Of a stretch of DNA of 64,000 nucleotides, positions 27,242-34,724 are shown one piece after another; within the stretch, counting starts at the first letter, position 1, and each line of letters opens with the position of its first letter. The translations under genes and the position numbers were made by a program. This DNA is from TMP-86 sp964247385 (GTDB lineage Bacteria > Pseudomonadota > Gammaproteobacteria > Steroidobacterales > Steroidobacteraceae): assembly GCA_964247385.1 (NCBI GenBank), contig CAXTUB010000011.1:1-64000 (forward strand), in the 5' to 3' direction. The notes under the pieces were generated by a model. The model searched no databases and was not told where the DNA came from. It saw only the letters and a program-made list of their open reading frames with translations.

Positions 27242-27892
27242 TCATGACGTGCGCGGCTTACCCCAGCGCTGACGAAACGCTTCGCGCGCCCTCTGCAGTA
27301 GAGACTGCGCCGCCGCAACGCTTAAATCCATGATTCGCGCAATGTCTTCCACGGAGAATCCGTCGGCATACTTGAGCTCGAGTGCTCTCGAATACCGTTC
27401 GGGCAGAGCATTCATCGAAGCAGTAACGCGGCTACGCATGGAGGCGGCCTCCAGCCGGAGCTCGGGCTCGAGCTCACTGGGCGCTCTTAGTTGAAGTATC
27501 TCGCGCTGCATCGTTTCAGAGGTGATGCTGTCGTGCGCCGGAATTCTCTCGCTCTTTCGATGCAGATCGATGATCTCGCGCCGGCAGATCTCACAGAGCC
27601 AAGTTAGCAGTGCCGATTCGCCTCTGAACTTGGCGAGATTTCGACAGGCCTTGATCAAAGAATTCTGCACGATGTCCTCGACCGATGCCGCATCGAGCCT
27701 AGATCTGCGCGCTGCGAAAGCCGCGAGACGTCCCGCATAGGCGTGGAAGAACTCATCAAATGCCGGCTGCTCGCCCGCCAGCAAGCGCTCGACTAGGCGC
27801 CTTTCCTCAACTTTGGAGAATTCAATCTGCGTGGTCACTCGATCTGCGTGGTCACTGAAGCTCGTGAATTCTCGCTGGTTAGACGTTCTCAA
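27242..27892 (-). CDS. ECF-type RNA polymerase sigma factor (FecI-like)
   Basis: Region 2 (AFDEFFHAYAGRLAAFAARR, then the VEDIVQNSLIKACRN motif) and region 4 (ALPERYSRALELKYADGFSVEDIARIM, then AAQSLLQRAREAFR) make a complete ECF sigma factor that would direct transcription of the receptor operon. The longest frame starts at TTG 27892 (216 residues). A GTG at 27836-27838 inside a 17-base tandem duplication gives 198 residues and fits the usual short N-terminus better; I cannot decide between them. It is first in the sigma-FecR-receptor operon and divergent from an ACP-like gene. Confidence 0.9.
   Translation of the reverse strand: MRTSNQREFTSFSDHADRVTTQIEFSKVEERRLVERLLAGEQPAFDEFFHAYAGRLAAFAARRSRLDAASVEDIVQNSLIKACRNLAKFRGESALLTWLCEICRREIIDLHRKSERIPAHDSITSETMQREILQLRAPSELEPELRLEAASMRSRVTASMNALPERYSRALELKYADGFSVEDIARIMDLSVAAAQSLLQRAREAFRQRWGKPRTS
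27825..27857. repeat. 17-base tandem duplication at the sigma-factor N-terminus
   Basis: The unit atctgcgtggtcactc(g) occurs at 27825-27841 and again at 27842-27857, ending in g. The period of 17 is not a multiple of three. Each copy carries a potential GTG start codon on the minus strand, but only the copy nearer the gene body (27836-27838) is in frame. Confidence 0.8.
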
Positions 27893-27955
27893 TCCGGAAA
27901 ATCAATCGCGCCCGTGCCGCCGATTGGAAGCTGGGCGCGGCGCGTCTAAAGCAGA

Positions 27956-28270
27956 GTGGAATGTCGCATCGCCCGCGCGGATGCTTGCCTAGAGACGAGC
28001 GTCGTCGAGGCTTGCGTCATTGCATCTGTAGGAAGCCGCCTGGATCGGAGCGCTCACGGTGTCAAGCGGTCCGCTCGAATCAGCCGCCTTGGAATCCATT
28101 CGCTCGATGTCTTTTCGATACTGCTGGAGATCGAAGAGCTATTCGACGTTCAAATCTCCGATCGAGATTTGGACTTCGACACGGCAACGATCGCTGAGCT
28201 TGCCGCCGCCATCGGCAAAGCGCTTGCGAGCTCGAGACACGCGAGTGCCATCGCGAGTGGCGCCGCTTGA
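27956..28270 (+). CDS. Acyl-carrier-protein-like protein
   Basis: This is a 104-residue protein whose last 75 residues follow the ACP four-helix pattern: helix I (VVEACVIASVGSRL), then SRLGIHSLDVFSILLEIEELFDVQISDRDLDFDTATIAELAAAI. Ser49 is in the position of the phosphopantetheine serine, but the usual DSL is HSL here, with the aspartate replaced by histidine. The GTG at 27956 is the only start that keeps helix I. It overlaps the following PAP2 gene as TTGA, so the two are translationally coupled. A specialised acyl carrier for lipid or secondary metabolism is likely; no acyltransferase or ligase lies beside it. Confidence 0.75.
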   Translation: MECRIARADACLETSVVEACVIASVGSRLDRSAHGVKRSARISRLGIHSLDVFSILLEIEELFDVQISDRDLDFDTATIAELAAAIGKALASSRHASAIASGAA

Positions 28271-29037
28271 GATTCGTCGGGCTCTTCGCGCTGGTGATCT
28301 TCCAAATTGCCGCGGCGCCTGCCTGCGCGCAATCCACGAAACCTTTTCGCTCATACCTGACTGATTTTGAGAGCTACTGGACCTCCCCAATCCGGTGGGA
28401 CTCTGATGACTGGGGGGCATTTGGATTGAGTGCGGCTGGCATCGTCGCCGCCTACTCCCTCGATGCTCGTGTGCGAGATCATTTCTCGGATGCCAACCGC
28501 CCGGCACATCAGGGCGACCCGCATCAATGGCGCGATTACGCGCCTGCCGCCGCGCTGACCTTGGGGGTGTTCGCTGTGGGTACGCTTGAGGGCCGGCCTG
28601 AGCTCAGGCATGTCGGAGCAGATATGGTGGAAGCCGCGGTGCTCGGCGGCATTGCCGACGCTGCATTCAAAAAGCTCAGCGGTCGATTACGCCCTAATCA
28701 GACCGAGAAACGAACGGCGTGGCGCGAAGGTGGATCCTCGTTTCCTTCGGGTCATGTCACCACGGCATTCGCAGTGGCGCAGGCCTTCGTGGATCACAAC
28801 TTGGAACACCCCGTGGCGTCGCGTTGCCTGGCTTACGGGTTGGCTGTTGCAACGGGATTCGAACGCCTCAAGCACAACGCACATTGGTTGTCCGATGTCG
28901 TTGCTGGCGCAGCACTAGGCAGCGCTAGCGGCAGGTTCGTCGCGAATAGGGTCGACGAGAGCGAAGAGGGGTTGCAACTGTCGTTGGCGCCGACCGAACA
29001 TGGGTTGATGTTGGCGTATTCCCGCGCTTTTCATTGA
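28267..29037 (+). CDS. PAP2-superfamily phosphatase, exported or membrane-associated
   Basis: The three acid-phosphatase/PAP2 motifs are all present: K-x6-RP (KKLSGRLRP), PSGH (SSFPSGHVTTAFA) and the third motif RLKHNAHWLSD. A signal peptide (FVGLFALVIFQIAAAPACA) is followed by hydrophobic segments, so the active site should face the periplasm. Likely substrates are phosphatidic acid, undecaprenyl or other lipid phosphates; the sequence does not decide. The TTG start at 28267 overlaps the ACP-like gene's stop. The gene ends 16 bases from convergent dgkA, whose product makes phosphatidic acid, the reverse reaction of a phosphatidate phosphatase. Confidence 0.85.
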   Translation: MRFVGLFALVIFQIAAAPACAQSTKPFRSYLTDFESYWTSPIRWDSDDWGAFGLSAAGIVAAYSLDARVRDHFSDANRPAHQGDPHQWRDYAPAAALTLGVFAVGTLEGRPELRHVGADMVEAAVLGGIADAAFKKLSGRLRPNQTEKRTAWREGGSSFPSGHVTTAFAVAQAFVDHNLEHPVASRCLAYGLAVATGFERLKHNAHWLSDVVAGAALGSASGRFVANRVDESEEGLQLSLAPTEHGLMLAYSRAFH

Positions 29038-29053
29038 GCGATCACTGCGCGGC

Positions 29054-29455
29054 TTAGCCGCCCCGGTATAGAGAAAACAAAAGAGCGGCGGCGACACCCA
29101 CCGACGCAATCGATGCGAGGAGCACCGCGCCCGCGGCGCAATCCTTCACGAGTCGTATCTGTTCGTGTTCTGCTGGATGCAAGTGGTCGGCGAGATGCTC
29201 TAGCGCCGTGTTCAATAGCTCGGAGGCAAAGACGGCACCGGCGGATTCGAATACCAGCGCCCACCAAATTGGGTGGGGCCGCATGAAAAAAAGCGCGGCC
29301 AGTGCGATACCGAACGCAAACACCTGAAATTTGAGGCTTCGCTCCGAGCTCAAGGCATGAGCGATTCCGGTGAGCGAATTACGTAGTCGTTGACGAAACG
29401 CGCTGTTCTTGAAGTGATTCACGGCTGAATGATAAGTGCCGTCGAGCACAGGCAA
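29054..29455 (-). CDS. dgkA: Diacylglycerol kinase DgkA
   Basis: DgkA is a small inner-membrane enzyme that phosphorylates diacylglycerol to phosphatidic acid, recycling lipid from envelope glucan synthesis. The signature ELLNTALEHLADHL (family ExxNTAIE) is followed by KDCAAGAVLLASI, with three membrane helices. The longest frame starts at TTG 29455 (133 residues). A GTG at 29420-29422 gives a length nearer the 120-residue norm and begins VNHFKNSAFRQRL. It is convergent with the PAP2 gene and divergent from the Fur-box-controlled cluster. Confidence 0.92.
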   Translation of the reverse strand: MPVLDGTYHSAVNHFKNSAFRQRLRNSLTGIAHALSSERSLKFQVFAFGIALAALFFMRPHPIWWALVFESAGAVFASELLNTALEHLADHLHPAEHEQIRLVKDCAAGAVLLASIASVGVAAALLFSLYRGG

Positions 29456-29514
29456 AAGCCGCGCCGCGTGGAACGGCGAATGATTGACAATCCACTAACG
29501 CGCAACTAAAGTTA

Positions 29515-29533
29515 AGTAAGAATTATTCTCATT
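29515..29533 (+). promoter_or_regulatory. Fur box candidate
   Basis: AGTAAGAATTATTCTCATT contains the 7-1-7 palindrome TAAGAAT-T-ATTCTCA (29517-29531). On the other strand it reads AATGAGAATAATTCTTACT, nearly the inverted repeat AATGAGAAT-n-ATTCTCATT typical of Fur sites in gammaproteobacteria. It lies 18 bases upstream of the first gene of the five-gene flavin cluster, in an AT-rich gap that stands out from the surrounding DNA. Confidence 0.75.
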
Positions 29534-29550
29534 TGCGTTGGGGAGTCCCT

Positions 29551-30774
29551 ATGAATCGGCGAGGTTTTTTGCGTGTCGGTCTTGCGAGCGCCGGGAGTTT
29601 TGCGGCGTTGCCATTGCTCCATGCGTGTGGCGGCACCAACGACAAGGTCTCTTCGAACAACCGCTATCTACAGTCGAACCTCGCCGCCACCAACGCAAGC
29701 TACGACCCCGTGTTCTTGATTCCGGAAATGGTGGATGCCTGGGGCATCGCCATTCGCCCGGCGGGCGCAGGCGGACATTTTTGGATCACCGCCAGCTCCG
29801 CATCCTATGAATTCGTCGGCGACGTGAACGGCACGCCGATCGAGATCGATCCGGAGCTCGCCGTCGTCGGCTTGCCGCCGAGCGGCGAAAATGCAGGCGC
29901 GGCCAATGGCATCGTATTCAATCCGTCCGGGCCGGGCTTCATCATCACGCAGGATATTCCAGGGTCCGGCACGGTCACCGCGCCCGCCAAGTTCATTTTC
30001 GTTTCGGACAACGCGGTCATGTCGGCATGGACTCAGAGATCGAATCCAGACGGCACCTTGTCCTATCCGCCCGTGGCCACCACCATTCTCGACAATAACG
30101 CGCAAGGCTCGGCTTTCTTCGGCCTTGCCATCTCGCCTACGTTCGACCAATTGTTGGTCGCGGACTTCGGCAACAATCCATTTCCGCGCATTAGAATCTT
30201 CGACGACACATTCCAAGAGGAAGATCTCAACGGCCGCTTCGATAATCCATTTCTTGCGGATCAGAATGTGTTCGTGCCCGGCGATTACGCGCCATGGAAC
30301 GTGCATACGCTGAAGGTGGGCGATACCTATTCGGTATTCGTCGCTTACGTGAATACGTCGGAAGACCCGGACAATCCGGGGCAGGTGTTGTTCGCAACCG
30401 AGAACACGGGACGCGGCACAGGACGTTTGGTGGAGTTCTCGCCGGACGGCCAGTACATCGCGACATGGGGCGACCGCGGTACCTTGAACGGTCCGTGGGG
30501 CATGGCGGCAGCGCCGGCTGATTTCGGGGCCTTTTCCAATCAAATCCTGATCGGCAATTTTTCCGACGGAACCATCGTCGGTTTCGATCCAGCGACCAAA
30601 CGCGCCACCGAATTCCTGCGCGATGAGAACGGCAACATCAAAGCCATCTCGGGCCTGTGGGGCATGCTGTTCGGAAACGGCGTCAAGCTCGGCGACTCGA
30701 ATGCACTGTATTTTGCGGCCGGCCCGGCGGATGAGACCGAAGGTCTGTTTGGCTCGCTGCGCTTCGCTGCCTGA
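29551..30774 (+). CDS. TIGR03118 family protein, exported lipoprotein with an RR-type leader
   Basis: This 407-residue protein begins MNRRGFLRVGLAS with a twin-arginine-like motif and a hydrophobic stretch ending LLHAC, a lipobox, so it is probably an exported lipoprotein. The body has repeated beta-strand segments with FWITASSASYEF and NGPWGMAAAPADFGAFSNQILIGNFSDG, typical of the TIGR03118 group, likely a six-blade NHL-like propeller. Function is unknown. GGGGAG at 29540-29545, five bases before ATG 29551, fixes the start. It is the first gene after the Fur box, followed after two bases by an outer-membrane-like protein. Confidence 0.75.
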   Translation: MNRRGFLRVGLASAGSFAALPLLHACGGTNDKVSSNNRYLQSNLAATNASYDPVFLIPEMVDAWGIAIRPAGAGGHFWITASSASYEFVGDVNGTPIEIDPELAVVGLPPSGENAGAANGIVFNPSGPGFIITQDIPGSGTVTAPAKFIFVSDNAVMSAWTQRSNPDGTLSYPPVATTILDNNAQGSAFFGLAISPTFDQLLVADFGNNPFPRIRIFDDTFQEEDLNGRFDNPFLADQNVFVPGDYAPWNVHTLKVGDTYSVFVAYVNTSEDPDNPGQVLFATENTGRGTGRLVEFSPDGQYIATWGDRGTLNGPWGMAAAPADFGAFSNQILIGNFSDGTIVGFDPATKRATEFLRDENGNIKAISGLWGMLFGNGVKLGDSNALYFAAGPADETEGLFGSLRFAA

Positions 30775-30776
30775 CC

Positions 30777-31757
30777 ATGAAGAAGAACGACATGCACATG
30801 AAGAGGCTCTTGACTTGCGCAACGTTTGCGGCGGCTGGGGCATTGGCCGCGCGTCACTCGACGGCGAGCGAACAGATTTTTCCCGAAACCTATTTGTCGG
30901 AAGTTCTGCCGAAGGGCGCGCTCGAAGCGGAGCAGTGGGTAACGTACCGTGAGGGAAAGTCACAGGGCACGTACAAGCTCGGACAGACGCGCACCGAGTT
31001 GGAATATGGCATCACGGACCGTTGGCTCGCTTCGATTTACGTGAATGCCTATTCGGTCAAGGCGGCCAATGACAACTCCGAAAAATCGCGCGTCGATTTT
31101 ACTTCGAGCGGTGGAGACGGTGACGAAGTGACCGGCGGCGGGCCTGCGACCTTCGGCGCCTACGTGCCCAACGCGAGCCGCTTCCCATTTCCTGCGGCTC
31201 GGTATCACAAGACCGACTACGACAGTGTTTCCGTCGAGACCATCTATCAGCTGTTGAGCCCATACACCGATGCGCTCGGATTATCAGGGTATCTCGAGTA
31301 CACCTACGGTGACTACACGCGCGAGCTCGAGATGAAGCTGCTCGCGCAGAAAAATCTTCTCGATGACCGGTTGATTCTTGCGAGCAATCTGGTGGTCGAG
31401 TTCGAGAAGAATTCGTATTCACGCGTCGGCAGTGAGAAAGAGACCGAGCTCGAGCTGACGGGCGGAGCGTCCTACCGCATTGCCCCCAACTGGCGTGTGG
31501 GTTTGGAGCTACGCAACATTCAAGGCTTCCGCCAGTATTCATTGTCGAGCGATGGTCACGCTTACTCGGTGTGGTACGGCGGCCCGGTGGTCTCGTTTTC
31601 GGCGCACCGGTTTTTCGCGCTGGTCGGTTACCAGCGTCAGCTGCCTTGGGCGGAAGCGTTCAATCAGTCCGCGGCCGCGGAGCAGATCAGCGGGCGCAAC
31701 TATCTCGAGTTCGAGAAGAACTTCATGCGCGTCAAGTTCGGCTACAGCTTCAAATGA
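30777..31757 (+). CDS. Predicted outer-membrane beta-barrel protein (DUF6662-like)
   Basis: A signal peptide (CATFAAAGALAARHSTAS) precedes about 300 residues of alternating amphipathic strands. Aromatic girdle residues are frequent and the end is FMRVKFGYSFK, an aromatic C-terminus as in barrel proteins. I recall similar proteins under an unknown-function family (DUF6662), but that is a tentative match. Three ATGs (30777, 30792, 30798) are possible starts; the last gives the best signal peptide. It follows the TIGR03118 gene by two bases and precedes the FMN-binding protein by about 80, suggesting one operon. Confidence 0.65.
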   Translation: MKKNDMHMKRLLTCATFAAAGALAARHSTASEQIFPETYLSEVLPKGALEAEQWVTYREGKSQGTYKLGQTRTELEYGITDRWLASIYVNAYSVKAANDNSEKSRVDFTSSGGDGDEVTGGGPATFGAYVPNASRFPFPAARYHKTDYDSVSVETIYQLLSPYTDALGLSGYLEYTYGDYTRELEMKLLAQKNLLDDRLILASNLVVEFEKNSYSRVGSEKETELELTGGASYRIAPNWRVGLELRNIQGFRQYSLSSDGHAYSVWYGGPVVSFSAHRFFALVGYQRQLPWAEAFNQSAAAEQISGRNYLEFEKNFMRVKFGYSFK

Positions 31758-31839
31758 TCGAGCCCGGGCGCTGCGCGATCGACCGCAAGCGTTCGCCGTG
31801 CGTCAGGGCGGGCAAGGTAGGCTTCGCGATCGGCAAACC

Positions 31840-32421
31840 ATGCGTCGCGGGCCGGCGAGGCTAAACATCGACTCGCGCTCCGGCATCGAGTGGCTTGCGG
31901 CGGCAGCGATCATGGCGGCTGCGCCGTGCGCATTTGGCGTCGAGTATTTCACGCTCGGGCAGGTGCAGGCGGCTTTGTTCCCCGCTGCGGCCCAGTTCGA
32001 CGCGCTCGATGTCTCTTTGTCCGGACCGCAAATGCAGGCAGTCAAGAGGCAGACCGGCGTGGCCGTGCGCGATCCGAAGCTGCATGTGTGGCAGGCTCGC
32101 TCTGCGAGCGGGGAGGTGCTTGGTTTTCTCCTCCTCGATGCGGTCTATGGAAAGCATGAGCTGATCAACTATGCGGTGGCTTTGAATCCAGGCGGCAGCG
32201 TATTGGCTGTCGAGATCATGACTTACAATGAAACGTACGGCGGCGAGATTCGAGATGCGGCATGGCGTGCGCAGTTCGTGGGTAAAAAAATGGGCGATGC
32301 GCTGAAGGTGCATGAGGATATACGCAACATCGGCGGCGCCACGCTGTCGTGCGTGCACGTGACCGAAGGCATACGGCGTCTACTTGCGGAATTCTCCGCC
32401 GCTCTTCCCGCGCACGGATGA
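31840..32421 (+). CDS. FMN-binding domain protein, predicted covalent flavoprotein
   Basis: This exported or membrane-tethered protein of 193 residues has an N-terminal hydrophobic segment (WLAAAAIMAAAPCAFG) and a C-terminal FMN_bind domain. The domain shows the upstream block IMTYNETYGGEIRD and the attachment motif IGGATLS, in which Thr168 corresponds to the threonine that receives FMN through a phosphoester bond in NqrC/RnfG proteins. The stop overlaps the ATG of the flavin transferase gene (ATGA), so enzyme and substrate are translationally coupled. The ATG at 31840 is the first that gives a sensible N-terminus; an in-frame GTG at 31798 is possible. It likely carries electrons outside the cytoplasm. 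Confidence 0.82.
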   Translation: MRRGPARLNIDSRSGIEWLAAAAIMAAAPCAFGVEYFTLGQVQAALFPAAAQFDALDVSLSGPQMQAVKRQTGVAVRDPKLHVWQARSASGEVLGFLLLDAVYGKHELINYAVALNPGGSVLAVEIMTYNETYGGEIRDAAWRAQFVGKKMGDALKVHEDIRNIGGATLSCVHVTEGIRRLLAEFSAALPAHG

Positions 32422-33293
32422 GCGGCGCCATTCGGCGCGCCCGCGTCGCGCTCGGCACTCTGTTCGATATCGCCATCGATCAGTTCGACGGCGACGGCGG
32501 GCTGTTGATCGAAGAATGTTTCTCATTGATCGACCGACTCGAGCGCAGCTTGTCGCGCTTTGACCCACGCAGCGAGCTGCGCAGTGTGTGCCTGCGAGCG
32601 CATCGCGAGCCCGTCGGCATCAGCCGCGCTTTTGCCGACGTCTTGAGCCTGGCGCTCGAGTTGCATGCGCATTCCGGCGGCGCCTTCGAGGTGGCCTGGC
32701 GACGCTCGCGCGGCCGTCTGGCATCCGGCGGCAGCGAATATATCGATTTGAAGAGCGGTGCCGAGATCGATGCCGCGGCTGGGCCGGGCGAGCGCAACGA
32801 GGGTAGGCCGGGCGAGCGCACCGCGGCTTGTCACACCGCCGCTCATGTGCGCTTCCGGCGCCGGCTCCAGCTTGATTTCGACGGCATCGCCAAGGGCTAC
32901 ATCGTCGATCGTGTCGTGGATTGGCTAGAGCTGCGCGGCGTGCGCGCCGCGCGCGTGAACGCGGGAGGAGATTTGCGCGTGCTGGGCGAGCAAGACGAGC
33001 CGATTTGGTTGAGATTCAACGACGGTTTCCGCTTGATCGGCCGTTTGCGCAGCGGCGCGTTTGCCGCATCGCTGGCGAGCCGGCACCGCGACCCGCGTGG
33101 CCGGCCGGTGGCGAGCCAATCGGTGATTGCCGCCTACGCACCGTGCGCGGCAGTGGCCGATGCGATGACTAAAGTGGGATCTCTCGCACCCTCCCTGATG
33201 GATGGCATCGCACTCCAATGGCGCGCTGAATGGCGGACGTACGCCGCAGAGCCGCGAGCCCGCGCAGCGCAGGGTGCAAGGGCTGGCGCTTGA
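32418..33293 (+). CDS. apbE: FAD:protein FMN transferase ApbE
   Basis: ApbE cleaves FAD and attaches FMN to a threonine of target flavoproteins in the periplasm. The 291 residues show the family blocks ALGTLFDIAI, SRFDPRSELRSV, the nucleotide and metal segment LDFDGIAKGYIVDRVVDWLE and the VNAGGDLRVLG block. The usual signal peptide is not evident, so it may act before export or the start may be misjudged. It overlaps the FMN-binding protein by four bases, which strongly predicts that protein as its substrate. A short insert rich in Gly, Arg and Glu (PGERNEGRPGERTAACH) is unusual. Confidence 0.9.
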   Translation: MSGAIRRARVALGTLFDIAIDQFDGDGGLLIEECFSLIDRLERSLSRFDPRSELRSVCLRAHREPVGISRAFADVLSLALELHAHSGGAFEVAWRRSRGRLASGGSEYIDLKSGAEIDAAAGPGERNEGRPGERTAACHTAAHVRFRRRLQLDFDGIAKGYIVDRVVDWLELRGVRAARVNAGGDLRVLGEQDEPIWLRFNDGFRLIGRLRSGAFAASLASRHRDPRGRPVASQSVIAAYAPCAAVADAMTKVGSLAPSLMDGIALQWRAEWRTYAAEPRARAAQGARAGA

Positions 33294-33342
33294 GATTAAA
33301 CGCCGGCGCGCGCTCGATGCGCGATCGAACGGCTCGCTCCTG

Positions 33343-33798
33343 ATGCGCAATGCGCAACGGCCCGCCTTGCCGAGCTCTCAGGTGTATTGGATCTATCTCA
33401 CGCTGTCGGGCCTCGTTCTAACCGGCGCGGCGTGGCTGTACTTGCATTATTTCGGCAAGACGCGCGGTGAATTTGGAGATGCCCCGCATCCGCTCGAGCC
33501 TTGGTGCCTGCGGCTGCACGGCGCACTGGCCATTGCGGCAAACATCGTTCTGGGCTCGCTCATTGCGCGGCACATGCTGCCGGGCTGGCGCGCGCGTCGG
33601 CATCTCAAGAGCGGTGCAAGCCTTGCCGTGGCAATGGCGTGGCTCGTAATCAGTGGCTACGCCTTGTATTACACGGGGAGCGATGACCTCAGAGCAGCGT
33701 TCAGCGTCTCGCACTGGACTCTCGGTTTCGCGCTTGCGGTGTTGCTTCCGATTCACTTGCGCCAAAATCGCTGGCGCAAGCGTTCGCGCGTTTCCTGA
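33343..33798 (+). CDS. Small four-helix membrane protein, possible b-type cytochrome
   Basis: This 151-residue protein has four predicted membrane helices (VYWIYLTLSGLVLTGAAWLYL; ALAIAANIVLGSLIA; LAVAMAWLVISGYALYY; HWTLGFALAVLLPIHL). Histidines sit at helix ends in LHYF, RLHG, RHML, SHWT and PIHL, a pattern that could bind heme as in cytochrome b561-like or DUF4405 proteins. I cannot assign a named family. It is the last gene of the Fur-box cluster, 49 bases after apbE, and could pass electrons between the quinone pool and the covalent flavoprotein. The ATG at 33202 is a longer alternative start overlapping apbE. Confidence 0.65.
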   Translation: MRNAQRPALPSSQVYWIYLTLSGLVLTGAAWLYLHYFGKTRGEFGDAPHPLEPWCLRLHGALAIAANIVLGSLIARHMLPGWRARRHLKSGASLAVAMAWLVISGYALYYTGSDDLRAAFSVSHWTLGFALAVLLPIHLRQNRWRKRSRVS

Positions 33799-33805
33799 CG
33801 GCACG

Positions 33806-34714
33806 CTACCGTTCCGGCGCCACTGCGCTCGGCGGCCGGCCTCTCTTGATCTTTGAGGTGAACAGCAGCGCAACGGCCGCGATAATGATGACAGCCGACA
33901 TCCACTCCCATGGCGTGACGATTTCCCCACCGACACTGACGCCGAGGAGCAGCCCGACGACCGGGTTGACGTAGGTGTAGGTCGACGCAACGCTCGTGGG
34001 CGTGTGCGCAAGCAGAACCATGTAAGCGCTGAACGCCACCAGCGTACCGAAGACGGTGAGGTAGGCCCATGCCACCCAGGCCGCCGGAGTGGCATGGAGA
34101 GTCCACGGCTCGTGCCAGACGAGCGAGACGAGGATGAGCGCGCAGCCTGCACCCAGCATTTCGGTCATGAAACCTGCCGCGCCCGGAGCGGGTGGAAGTT
34201 TTCGCACCGCCAGAATGCTGCCGGTCGACCAGCACGAACACCCCAAGGCCACTGCGCCCAGCCCGCCAAGCGAGCTTTGAAAGCTCACGCCACGCGTGAG
34301 CATCAACACGCCGATCAAACCGATCGACATGGCAATGAGCTCGGCGCGCTGCGGCCGGACTCCGAAGCCCAGGTTCAACAGAACGAGCAGGAGCGGCGTG
34401 ACCGCGATGAACGACACCACGATGCCGGAGGCCACGGTTTGCTCGGCAAATGCAGTGCAGCCGACCCCGCCGCCCATGAGCAGCACCCCGATGACGATGC
34501 CGTTGCGCCAAGCGACAGCGGATGGAAACGCCGTGCCGCGCGCCAGCATCCAGATGAAAATCAACAGACCCGCGATGAGAAAGCGCGTCCCCATCATGTA
34601 GAAGGGCGCAAAGCTTACGAGCGCGAAGCGAATGGCGAGGTATGTCGAGCCCCACACCAACCAAGTCGCGGCGATGCAGCCGAGAATCAACGGAGAGTAG
34701 GTCGATGTACGCAA
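33806..34714 (-). CDS. EamA/DMT-family transporter
   Basis: Ten hydrophobic helices in two EamA repeats identify a drug/metabolite transporter: WGSTYLAIR in the first repeat, and the second runs from GAAGFMTEMLG to NPVVGLLLGVSVGGE. The 302-residue product is usual. The open frame extends upstream over the kinase gene, but similarity starts at LRTSTYSPLILGCIAATWLVWG; I therefore use the TTG at 34712-34714, ten bases after the kinase stop. That spacing suggests it is the last gene of the TPP-riboswitch operon and may move thiamine, a precursor or an unrelated metabolite. It converges with the cluster on the other strand, seven bases away. Confidence 0.85.
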   Translation of the reverse strand: MRTSTYSPLILGCIAATWLVWGSTYLAIRFALVSFAPFYMMGTRFLIAGLLIFIWMLARGTAFPSAVAWRNGIVIGVLLMGGGVGCTAFAEQTVASGIVVSFIAVTPLLLVLLNLGFGVRPQRAELIAMSIGLIGVLMLTRGVSFQSSLGGLGAVALGCSCWSTGSILAVRKLPPAPGAAGFMTEMLGAGCALILVSLVWHEPWTLHATPAAWVAWAYLTVFGTLVAFSAYMVLLAHTPTSVASTYTYVNPVVGLLLGVSVGGEIVTPWEWMSAVIIIAAVALLFTSKIKRGRPPSAVAPER

Positions 34715-34724
34715 TGCCGCGCCG

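Noticed and set aside
31480..31839. Upstream extension of the FMN-binding protein frame
   Set aside because: It runs inside the outer-membrane protein gene in another frame and lacks a family-like N-terminus.
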